Positions 54,301-64,000 of a DNA stretch of 64,000 nucleotides are shown here, piece by piece. The number at the start of each line of letters is the position of its first letter. Position 1 is the first letter of the stretch. This DNA is from Pterobdella sp. o SKG-2022 (Eukaryota; Annelida; Clitellata; Hirudinida; Piscicolidae), in the NCBI GenBank assembly GCA_964035795.1, contig OZ038320.1:9756671-9820670 (forward strand), read 5' to 3'. A model generated the notes under the pieces. It saw only the letters and a program-made list of their open reading frames with translations. It was not told where the DNA came from and ran no database searches. Made by a program: the position numbers and the translations under genes.

Positions 54301-57300
54301 AACTGTAGTTGTTTCGTTGAATATCGTTATTTCACTGCATGCGTTTTGAAACATGAACTAAACGAATAAAACTCTTTAATAGAATGAATTTATTTTAAGA
54401 AATTTTACACCTTTTTTATAACTTTTTCTTGGTTACCATTACCATAGAAGTTATTTTATATTTGAGACTTCGATGCCTAAAAGCATAAAAAGTAATACTT
54501 AAATAAATTTTGTTCTAAGCTAAACAAATCAAATTAAAATCTAATGATAATCAACAGTTAAAAAAAATGATAAAATTTAAACTGACAACTGCATAATTAT
54601 ACCTTCCATCAAATATTTATCTTTCTCATACAATCAACTTTCTAAATTTCCATATAGTAATTCTTTCAAGCTTTTATCCTAACACTTGTTCAACATCAAA
54701 TGTTTCAAGTTTATAACGCCATCATTACCAGCATTAAAATCAGCATTTCACCACCACTATCACTTCGATTCCTATCATTATTTGTGGAATGCACTTCAAA
54801 TTGCAGTTTTTATTTTGAAAACACAACTTTTGGTCTATTGGATGAGTAATAAGGAGTTAGGAAGGTCATTTTTCAAGTTGAAAAACTTTCTTTAGAAACC
54901 TGATTTCTTATAGCATATATGAATATGCATTTTTTTAATTTATTCACTTTGAAACAATAAACCACACAAAATATGGATTTATTGGCTAAACTTCATCATT
55001 GTTCCATCAAATCTAACATATTCAAGTACATTTATGAGAAAGTCATCGTTAAATAAACACATTAAACTATCTTCACGGGCTTTGGTCATGAATGGAAAAC
55101 TTGAAACATTATAATTCAATAATATTTTTTCAAATATTTGGGAAATAATTCGAAAACCTAGTAAAACCAATAAATTGTGATGAGATTAAAAGAATGAAAA
55201 CAAATTAGTCACCGTAAGAGCTGTTGGCGGCATTGACACATCGGATACTGTCGAAAAAGTGATGTTTGAGAATGGTGATGGCAGCAGACAAACACAACGA
55301 TAACACCAGCACTAGTGCCACAAACTGAAAAGTGAAATTACATCGATTAGAAGCATCCTAATCTAATTAAACTCAGAACCAAACTAGGAACGTTTATCAA
55401 TTAAAGTTTCCTCGTTAACATGATGAAAAGACCGAAAATACCTAGAGAACTTTCAATTTTTCAACTATAATATAATAAACTTATAGTTTAAGTATTTAAC
55501 AATATTTTACTTTGAGTTTTTCATGCTTGGCATTCTGCAGGTTGTTGTAGTGCTCCCTGGTATGAGCATAGCAGTTAACATTGCTGCCATTTGTCACCCT
55601 CAGTCGTGTCTTGTTGCGCTTCTTATAACAACAAAAAGTTGAAACTTTTTTAAAAATTGTGTTATTTGATCGTTTTTTATTGTTACGATGGGTACTTTGT
55701 TGTTGACTTGAGTAAAGACTGCGTAACGAAACATTATCTGAAAGTTGTTGGTGAGTGCATGGAGGGATCACAACATGCTCACAATTCATAGAAGGAGATC
55801 TAATGCATCTATCAAGTTTCTCTTTTGAGATTCTGTCTTCATTTGTTTCATAATTATTCATGTTTTCTGCATTACAACTACAACTAGCACTGACAACATG
55901 TTCACAACCTCTACCATCACTTACAGTCTCCTCCTCATCAAGATGTTTGTGGTCGTCATGTACATTAATACTCTCCTCGCTATTTAGTAATAAACCAGAT
56001 CTGTCAGCAGAGCAACAGCTGTTTTTGTTATTTTCCTTTTTTGTTTTTATTTTATTGAGGCTTTTCATGTTTGTGTCGCTGCTTATAACCTTTGAGTTAA
56101 TGTTGTCTTTACCATTGAGGCTTTCAGAATATCTATTAAGGATCACTGTGTGTTTTTCTCGCTTTTTGTCTACCCAGCAATTTACATTTAATTTTGTGTC
56201 TTGCTTGCAATTCATACAAACACTTTGGTTCAATTTGTTATTTGAATAAACTTTGTTATTGTTGTTTAATTTTGTAAGGCTACTCGTATTTAAATTGTGG
56301 CATTTATGTTTTTTATTATTAATATTTTCATTTTCTGAAACGAAACAAAAGCAATTGGAAAAGGGGTTAGAAGGTGTGCGTGGAGGAAGAGAGAGCACGG
56401 GTGTTGTTTTATGTGGTGGCTGATGACAGGGTGAAGCAATGGATGAAATGATGGATTGAGGGAACAGTGGTGCGATGGAGATCTGATTGATGCTCAAATG
56501 ATCAGAAGGAACAGTAGAATGTACGTTTGCATAACAAGAAAATTGTGTGCTACAGAGCAGTTTTGTTGGGTTTCTTAGACAAGATTTCAAAGTGTTACTG
56601 TTTGAATTATTGCATTCTTCGAAATCTATTGGAACTGATGTTTTCTTCAAATTAGGAAGGGCTGAAGTGATGTAAAATGAAGCAAGGTTGCTTGGTTGCT
56701 CATTTGGACTATTGCAAATGAAACTACTTACTTCAAATTCTGATTAGCATGAAAATATCTAAAATTAGTTGGTTAATGTAAAATTTTGTTTAAAATAATA
56801 TGAAAAGCAAACTAGCAATAAAAACAGCATAGATGGCTGCGTGTTGTGGAGGCAATTAAGAAAATTGCAAACGCTCAATTTTACTAGTTGCTTTATTTGA
56901 TGCTAATTACTAAAATATCTATAATTTTGAAGTTAAGTGTTGAAATTGAAATTTCATATTTTTTAAAATTTTTTGCCTAAAGCTCGACACATAGTTAATT
57001 GAACAAAACACAAGAATCTACCTCGAGGAACATTTTCCGTGCTTTGTCGTTGCTTCAAACTGTTCTGCTTTGATTGTTCTTGTTGTGATTCTTGAAGTTG
57101 AGTTTTGCAGTGTTTACAGCAACAAGTTGAAGCCATTGTAACATCTGGGAAAGTTGTTGTGCACGCGAGAGGCAATTGAAACGCCGGTAAGGTAGTCAAA
57201 GATGTAGACAAAGTTGAATTAAAAGTAGAATAAAAATCTACAGTAGTTTTTAATTCTTGCTTAGAGATTTGAATGTTCTTTTCATTGCAATCATGCAGTC

Positions 57301-57409
57301 TTCTGTAAAAATCTCTCTCATCACTTAGAAACAAAGTGTTGTCATCAAGAGGAGGGCACTGAATATTGTGGGGCTGGTGGCACCGATATACTCCTTCCTC
57401 GTCATTCAT
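34949..57409 (-). CDS. type II membrane protein with C-type lectin-like domain
   Basis: Exons, minus strand: 57409-57022 (ATG), 56661-55511, 55324-55213, 53572-53520, [linking exon uncertain], 45314-45231, 44973-44724, 42745-42663, 39980-39815, 36781-36716 and 35027-34949. Within each block every junction keeps phase. The order is an intracellular Cys/Asn-rich region (residues 1-513), one hydrophobic segment (FVALVLVLSLCLSAAITIL), a short stalk and a C-terminal C-type lectin-like domain. There is no signal peptide; basic KHEKLK before the segment supports N-in topology. The protein probably sits at the cell surface as a ligand-binding or adhesion receptor, but ligand and role are unknown. Exon 53520 ends in phase 0 while 45314 needs one base, so at least one exon is missing. 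A phase-0 candidate at 50612-50571 does not close the gap alone. The last exon ends at a GTGAGA site or reads through to a nearby stop. CR1-like LINE debris fills one intron. Confidence 0.82.
39982..40195. repeat. degenerate GT-rich tandem repeat
   Basis: The plus strand shows irregular repeats of GTAGTGGTGG-like and GATGGTGTAGTGATA-like units. The array begins directly beside the acceptor of a lectin-domain exon (high end 39980), so on the minus strand this CA/ACC-rich array forms the 3' part of the preceding intron. Confidence 0.85.
44497..44722. repeat. degenerate (ATCC/ATTC)n tandem repeat
   Basis: The plus strand carries many imperfect CATCCAT, CATTCAT and CAATCCAT units. The array lies immediately beyond the donor of the lectin exon ending at 44724. 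A similar but weaker array is at about 53255-53395. Confidence 0.88.
48057..50460 (-). mobile_element. deleted CR1-like LINE inside a lectin-gene intron
   Basis: Read on the minus strand, the element opens with zinc knuckles of an ORF1 (50457-50330: CLNCQTYGHNISKC, then CKHCGR and further Cys/His pairs across a frameshift). The endonuclease follows in two frames (50181-49753 and 49886 onward): ALTETWIP, GGGISVISR, VIYRPPNTG, AGDSNNPN and SDHYLI. The RT begins with SNYRPISNLSTISKIIERLV, then YRKHHSTETTLLRITDS, VSLDLSAAFDSLDH and GVPQGSVLGPILCSLYT. It breaks off shortly after VQHDFS at 48153. The catalytic YADD block and the whole C-terminal part are deleted. The 3' tail reads GCGCTATAAAAATCTTAATA with further AAT units. 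Frame breaks and the deletion make it non-autonomous. It lies in the same orientation as the host gene. Confidence 0.93.
50571..50612 (-). other. possible 14-residue lectin-gene exon
   Basis: A GGTTCAG acceptor and a GTGAGC donor bracket 42 bases, phase 0 in and out, encoding RNMTSSSEYPGKHQ with an NMT sequon. It could be a stalk exon following 53572-53520. It does not solve the phase mismatch with the exon at 45314 and has a poor pyrimidine tract. Confidence 0.3.
55213..55324 (-). CDS. lectin gene: transmembrane exon
   Basis: This 112-base exon follows a TTTTCAG acceptor and begins in phase 0. It encodes about 20 hydrophobic residues ending in AAITIL, then KHHFFDSIRC and an NSS glycosylation sequon, consistent with the residues just outside a membrane. 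It leaves one base at GTGACT, a weak donor; if unspliced, translation would stop within two codons. The next exon (53572-53520) is phase-matched and encodes CKSPALLRYQ. This makes the spliced form more likely, though a short membrane-anchored isoform without the lectin domain is possible. Confidence 0.75.
55511..57409 (-). CDS. lectin gene: Cys/Asn-rich intracellular region (exons 1-2)
   Basis: Exon 1 (57409-57022) and exon 2 (56661-55511) join in phase 1 across GTAGAT and TTCAG. The frame continues upstream of the chosen ATG for a short way to a TAA, so the ATG at 57409 is the first in frame unless an upstream exon exists. The 513 residues are low in complexity, rich in Asn, Ser, Lys and Cys, and have no recognised domain. 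Cys clusters include STCCCKHCKTQ, CMNCKQDTK, SASCSC and STFCCYKK. A short internal repeat, CEHVVSASC and CEHVVIPPC, occurs about 50 residues apart. Acidic EEETVSDGRG and basic NNKKRSNN stretches alternate. It may be a signalling or scaffold tail; this is inference. Confidence 0.75.
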
Positions 57410-57442
57410 GCCGTCATCAACTTTGTGGTTTGCACTTCCCAA

Positions 57443-60224
57443 ATATGTTGTTTATTGTTCCAAATGTTAATTTTAAAATTATCTTTTGTTCATTTTTATA
57501 ATTTTGAAACCATCGTTATTGATTGTTGAAACTGCAAAATGTTGAGTTAGAAATTTAATAATTCTAATTTAAAGTTTAATTAACTCCAAAGTATTCGATA
57601 AATTTAAAAAATCTGAATTGATTTAAAAATACCAACTTATTTACAATATTCTAAATTATAAAAACTTTGATAACGCAAAGATAACAGAAACACTTGAAAA
57701 AGGGGGCAAAGCAACTCAAGTCCACTTATATTTTTCATACAAATTTCATGAGAACTTTTCAGCTGTCACACTAAAACTATAAATTCAAATACATATTATT
57801 TGCTTTTAATCCCAGCAGGTGAAAAGTTGAAAAAATGAATAAATAAAATGGCTAGGTAAGCAACAATGCACTTTCCCCATAATGTATTTAACTCTGCTTG
57901 TGTGTATTTGGGTATGATATTTGTACCGTGTTGAAAGCGAAAGGTGTGTGGGGTTATTAATTAAAAAAGAGGTGCAAGCCAGATCGACAAGTGCAAGCCA
58001 TTGTTAAAAGAATATTTCAAAGCATTCTGATGCAGGAATACGTGGTTTGAAGCCATAAAGACGGGGTTTGGAATTTATTAAATAAACACTTGTTTATGAA
58101 GTTAATATAATTGATGTGTAGATAAAGTGACAATGATGAAAAAACATATTAATGATATTTGAAAAGTAATAACTAGGCATGCAGTAAGATCAATGCCAAA
58201 TCAATATTGAAACAAAATAGAAGAAAAATCAATGAAAAAACAAAAAAAAATTCAATAGAAATGGGAAAAATAATTCATCAAAAAGACTTCTTTTTTGAGA
58301 CCTTTATGAATGATTTTTGCTAATTCTTAATTGAAGCATCTTATTTAATGATAGTATTAATAAGCATTAAACCTACAATAAAAACCTACATGAAATGTCT
58401 AACTCAGAACGTCAAGCAAAATTAAGCTTATATAAAAGATGATCGCCACTTTATCAATCATATATGCATATAGAACTTCATGCGTGCATCATTGTTGGGT
58501 AATGAGACGAGCATAACTCAGCATATACACATTCAAAGCGATCTTTCATTTGAAATATTGAAAATTATCTAGTTGTGTTGGTTCCCATGTGCAAAGCGCT
58601 TATGAATTGAGATTAATATTTATATTTATGCTTATTTTCTAAATATTTATTATTGAATTTCATTATTGTTTAATATTCATTATTGATTACTGTTATTTAC
58701 TTTATTCATGATTTTTATTCTTTATTTTTATCATTTATTTTTATTATTTATTATTATTTTTATTATTTATTTGTTACTGACACAAACCTTGTTATTGGTG
58801 TCCAAAAATTAATGTGCGTCATGGAAGTTTAATCAAATTTAAAATATGTGACGCGGCAGGTTTCACTTATGACCCGTAGTCATTCAAAAACCTCTAGTCC
58901 GGATTAGAGCTTCTTTGAGTTCTTTCAATTCGCTTCAAAACCCCCACTTAGACCTCATTATCTGCATTATCCATTCTATATCATTTATCGTGCTGAGTTT
59001 GTTCAATATTCTAAAAGGCATTTAAGTTTTGAATACTGGCTCTAGCTGCAAGACCTTTTACATGTGACATCTTTATTCTTAGTCCTTTTTCAATTGCCTG
59101 CACTATCATTTTTCACGTTTCTCAAACGATGATTGTTCAAATACAGTTTTTTCAATCTTTAATAACATTTTTGTCAATTTAATTTTGAAAATAAATTTTG
59201 TTTTTTATTATATTTTATTTTAGCTTATTTCAATTAAAACACGAGAATGAGTGAAATATGTTCAAACAGATCAATAACTTTTTAACAACTTTAAGAATAT
59301 TTATAATTTCCCACAAAACGTATTATATACATTTAAAAGTAAAACTCGCAAGTAAATTATTTCAATGTTAAATAAATGCGTACTAGTGTATATACAAATC
59401 CTTTGTATGTTTCTTGTGATCTTTCTTCTCATTGTTCCTTGATTGCTCCACTGACCAGTTGATATTTCTTATTCGATATTTTTTGATTCAAATTTTTATA
59501 TTTCAGTTTCTACAAAGCATAACAGCCTTAATGCCATAGATGGTAATTTATTTTTCCTCTTTGAATATCCTATTTAGTTCTAGCGCTTGAAATACATTTT
59601 GAATTAACAAGTTTCTTTGTGAAGATATTTATGCGTCGATGTTTATGGAAAAAATTCTTCAAATTATTGAAAAATTCAGTTTCAATTTTGAAATATTTCC
59701 AAAATACAACATGCTTTGGACAATATTTAAAATGAAATTTTTCCGAATCTTGTATTGAAGCTCTGTTGAAAAAGAAAATTTCTAATTATATCGACGTCAG
59801 TATTTCTTTTAATTAAGATTTAAACCTTCATTAAATGCTTTTCTATAACGTCAATCGCAGATATAATAAGTTTCAATCTTTCCATTAAGTCTTGTTTATG
59901 CCACTTTAATTATAAACACCGTAATAATTGCTGTCATATCGGTATGGCTTTTTCCATCGTTTCATTGTCTTATCAACTTTCAGCATGTTCTCTTCAGTTT
60001 AGTTTTATTACTTTCTAATTCTTCTTGTTTGAAAATTAAGTTAATAAAATATCAAGATATAATCTACATAATTAGGAAACAGTAAACAAATATAGAGAGC
60101 AAACTTATATTCTAAAGTACACAAATTAATAGAAAAAAAGAGAGAGAGATATATATATCTTTGGTCTTAGATACAAGTTATGAACCGGTGTGTCTTAAAC
60201 CTACTTCCATCTTAAGTTATCTTA
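57443..60224. other. non-coding stretch upstream of the lectin gene
   Basis: No exon can be supported. It presumably includes the lectin gene's promoter and any 5' UTR, but no core promoter element stands out. Degenerate (TTATTTAT)-like sequence lies at about 58670-58775, and a short (GA)n(TA)n tract at about 60140-60160. Confidence 0.5.
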
Positions 60225-62325
60225 CTCACTCAGAATATAAAGCGTTGTGACATACGATATCATCAGATAGGTCCACAGTAAAGGCCCTTAACCCTAAAAA
60301 ACCTACCACTCCCACCAATACAACCATCACCCACAACAACAAAACAGCCCACGGAGACACACAAAAAGCCAACACACTAAACAAATATTTTAAATCAACC
60401 ACAAAACGCTCCTCCAACCCCACTTACAGTATAACAAACAAACTCACCAAATCACTCACATCTACCCCAAGAACAATCACTGAATCAGAAACCATCCTCG
60501 CTATAAAACAATCTAAAAATAACAACTCCTCAAGACCAGACAATATCAATATCAAACATCTCAAACACCTAAGACCAATAGCCATCAAACTCCTAACCAA
60601 CATCTACAACATCACAATCAACACAAACACTATACCCCAAATATGGAAAACCTCCAAAATCATCCCCATCGCCAAACCCAACAAAAACCCTTTTCTTCCC
60701 TCTTCATACAGACCAATAGCCCTACTCTCTCTCATAGCAAAAACTTTAGAAAAAAATTATCCTTCCACACATCACCACTAATATAACTCTCCCAATTTAC
60801 CAACACGGCTTCAGAGCCGCACACTTCACCACCACAGCCCTATATCAAATCAATAACATCATACTCACTAGTTTCAACAAAAAAAAACTCCTCATAGAAC
60901 AATCCTCACCACCCTCAACATGACCAAAGCATTTGACACGGTCAACATCCACCAACTCATCCACAAAATACACAACACACACATTACTACAACAATAATC
61001 AAATTCCTGGCCAACTACCTGAAAGGCCGCTGACAATACACCTCATACAACAATCACACATCCAAACACACAAACATCAAAGCAGGTGTTCCCCAAGGGG
61101 ATGTCCTGTCACTCACTCTATTTAACATATACCTCTCAGACATACCACTCCCCAAAATCAGCTTACTCAATCTCATTACCTACGCAGACGACATCATCAT
61201 AACATCATCTCACCCCAACACCAACACAGCCACCCAGAACCTCCTCCCATATCTCAATGAAATACACATTTATGGGCTCACAATAACAACCTACAAATCA
61301 ACCCTACCAAAACCACATCAACTCTCATGACCCCTGACCCATCAGAATATAACAAACCCTTGAACATCCATATCAACAACATTCCCATCCCCACCACCTC
61401 CAACCCTACAATTCTTGGCTTAACTTTTCACCCTAAACTAAAATACTCCACCCACACAGACAACACCATCACTAAAGCTAAAAAAAAACACTCAATCTCT
61501 TAAAACTTCTCACATCAACACACTGGGGAAAAAGCAAAGAAACACTCATCGCCACATACAAAATATTACTCCTTTCAATCATCGAATACGCCAACACCAT
61601 TTGGTCACCCATCATCTCATCCACCTCCCTCAACAAACTCCAAAAAATCCAAAACGCAGCCTTGAGAACAATCACTGGCTGCACTCTAAACACTAACACC
61701 CAACACCACCACTCAGAGACCAAAATCCTCCCACTCCAAACCATTTCAAACTTCACGCATCACAACTCATACAAAAAGCCTCCCCCTTCACTCATCCCCT
61801 ACACCCACTCACCACACAAGAAGCCCACCCCAGATACAAAAAACAATCCACATTCAACAACAACATCAACTACACCCTTAACATACCCTCCTCCACCCAG
61901 ACCACCTCTCACACACAAAAAAAAACAACATGAAAACAATACACACAAAAATAGTACATGACTACATATCATCCACTCACAACAAAAACTCCAGCAAGCA
62001 ACCCCCATCTGTTCATGAATCAGAAACCACACTAGACCACCACACTCACCGCACTCTCGCCCAACTCAGATCAAAAACATCACCTTTCATCCTGTTATAC
62101 CTCAAAAAAATCTCATCCTTCACTTTCATGCCCACTCTGCCAAACACACTTTCACGACACCCCTCACCTCTTCACCTGCCCCAAAATAAGTACCACACTG
62201 GGCCCCGAGAGCCTGTGGACCGACCCTGTGAGAGCGGCTGAGCTTCTTGACCACTGAACGATCTTGCTGAGGACATGAGGAGCACCCAACAAGACTAGGG
62301 TGCTCGGGGCAAAAAAAAAAAAATA
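60225..62325 (+). mobile_element. decayed LINE with poly(A) tail
   Basis: The plus strand encodes RT remnants in several frames. The N-terminal part shows SKIIPIAKPNKNPF and SYRPIALLSLIAKTLEK. The palm shows KAGVPQGDVLS, LFNIYLSDIPLP and LITYADDIIITSSHPNT. The connection region has NPTILGLTFHPKLKY, SIIEYANTIWSP and LNKLQKIQNAALRTITGCTL. A C-terminal Cys/His motif reads CPLCQTHFHDTPHLFTCP, followed by RAAELLDH and a run of 13 A at 62311-62323. This architecture fits the I/jockey/CR1 superclade. Stops and frameshifts are frequent and no endonuclease is present, so it is a 5'-truncated dead copy. The coding strand is markedly rich in A and C and poor in G. Confidence 0.92.
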
Positions 62326-63656
62326 TTATTAGATAACTATGTTTAAAACAAACACTAGCTGAAGATCCTATTGAGCATGAAAAAAATTGAATTCAACAGA
62401 AAAATATCATGTTTATATCTTTTAAAGCAAGAGATATAATTAAAAAGCTTAAAATTTTTGATTAGTTGTTTGTAAACAGATTCTTAAGCCGCACTACTAA
62501 TGATTTGCATGACAATGTGTGTAACGATTAAGTATTCTTATAACTAAAGTAATTAAAAATAGTTTTAAATTCTGTATAGAATGAGTTTTAAAAAGTTTGG
62601 AGTTATAGTAATAAATGCTTTGAAATTTTATCCTTCAAGTTAAGTCCGTTATATGTTTAAGTGCTTCATATACCAATCTTTTGCTTTTACCATTATATTC
62701 TGTTGTTTGGCTCATTTACATAAGACTTGTTATAATACAAACTGATATTAATTTTATAGTGTTAAAAAAATTGAATTCACTTGTTGGAACATGTTGATTA
62801 TTGTATTTATGGAAAAAATATTTTTTTCTGATATTTTTTCACTAACTTATCCTTATCAGAGAAGGTTTTGCAGCTTTACTTATTGAATATCTGCGAAGAG
62901 TATAATATGCATTCAACATTAGGTTTTTGAGGAATAATTCCCGTAAAAATATCTCTTTTTTCATAGAAATTTTGTATGTAAATATATTTGTTCTATCTAT
63001 CTTTATATAATTACTCTTATAAGTTTGTATGTATGATGTAGACGGTGTGTGTATGTGTGTGATGTTTTTTGTGTATCTTTTCCATCATAAATCTTCTACA
63101 CAAATACTTTTTTCAAAGATTTTTCCTTAATCTCTTTTAAAATAAAATTAAACTACTAAATTTCATTTACTTTTAATTTTTCTCTATATGCTGTATTAAA
63201 TAAAGCAAGTTTTTTTAGTTTGAATGGAAAAGCATTATTGACGAATTTTCGAAATAAAAAAATATAGAAATGTAGAATTACAAAAAGTTCTTTATTTGAA
63301 CAAAATAAATTTTTCATTTATTATTATAAGTATTAAAATTTGATGATAAAGAATAACAGAAGAGCATGTAGACGTGGAATAAGAAAATGAGTAAGTAATT
63401 GAAAGAAATGTCAAGAGTATTATGAAACGAGATTTCAAATCATATTGGATCTGTTAAAATTGAATGATAAAAAGATGAAAGCTCAAGGAGAAAGTAACAT
63501 TCATATTAATAAAAATAATCATTATGAGCCTTTATAACATTAAGCAAACTTGATAGGACTTTTAAAAAGATAACAAAATAGGCCGAAAAAGGTTACTGGT
63601 GCAAAAAAACACGAAATTCCATTCACATAAAAATTTGAGAATTTACAGAAAAAAAA
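62326..63656. other. non-coding stretch, no supported gene
   Basis: About 1.3 kb between the LINE poly(A) tail and the GATA array holds no exon, RNA or repeat that I can support. A GT-rich stretch lies near 63040-63075. Confidence 0.6.

Positions 63657-64000
<344 letters not shown>

Noticed and set aside
55860..56249. Plus-strand frame of 129 residues, Leu/Phe/Ser-rich
   Set aside because: It is antisense to lectin-gene exon 2, which fits phase, splice sites and a downstream membrane exon; this frame fits none.
61662..62241. Pro/Thr/His-rich plus-strand frames
   Set aside because: They are out-of-frame readings of the A/C-rich LINE; only the frame pieces carrying RT motifs are meaningful.

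Overview
This is AT-rich nuclear DNA from an animal. The genes are split by many GT-AG introns, intergenic space and introns are long, and there are four dead or damaged non-LTR retrotransposons (LINEs), a tRNA-derived SINE family and several microsatellites. Two genes are animal or opisthokont families (OSER1, TRIC/TMEM38) and one is a mitochondrial ribosomal protein (MRPS18B). Composition, repeat style and protein divergence suggest an invertebrate, perhaps a lophotrochozoan such as an annelid. That is a guess; no species marker is visible.

Layout. 1-2.4 kb: no supported gene, one (TA)n microsatellite. 2.4-6.3 kb: weak minus-strand candidate exons; the pair at 6199-6308 and 5491-5630 is the better supported. 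7634-13353: a plus-strand gene of about 14 exons encoding an unrecognised protein of about 826 residues, mostly helical, with Ser/Asn-rich ends. 13.95-17.1 kb: minus-strand LINE with endonuclease, reverse transcriptase and a PHD-like zinc finger. 17432-18443: MRPS18B homologue, minus, 5 exons, 197 residues. 18.84-18.99 kb: 5'-truncated SINE. 19.3-20.7 kb: minus-strand CR1/jockey-like LINE fragment. 21456-22298: single-exon OSER1 homologue, plus. 22972-25547: TRIC channel gene, plus, 7 exons, 327 residues. 26.24-26.43 kb: full-length SINE with an Ile(AAT)-like tRNA head. 26.4-34.9 kb: nothing supported.

34949-57409 is a minus-strand gene spread over 22 kb. It encodes a probable type II membrane protein: a Cys- and Asn-rich intracellular region of about 513 residues, one transmembrane segment, and an extracellular C-type lectin-like domain split over five exons. 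Its introns carry a CR1-like LINE (48.06-50.46 kb) and tandem repeats. One linking exon is uncertain. 57.4-60.2 kb: nothing supported. 60.2-62.3 kb: decayed plus-strand LINE with a poly(A) tail. 63657-64000: an uninterrupted (GATA)n array running off the window.

The genes do not form a functional cluster: each is an independent eukaryotic transcription unit. I found no CRISPR array, operon or defence system. The most novel material is the unusual lectin gene, the unrecognised helical protein and the SINE/LINE pair with similar 3' tails. Exon boundaries were read by eye from splice sites, reading phase and family motifs, without alignment or transcript data.
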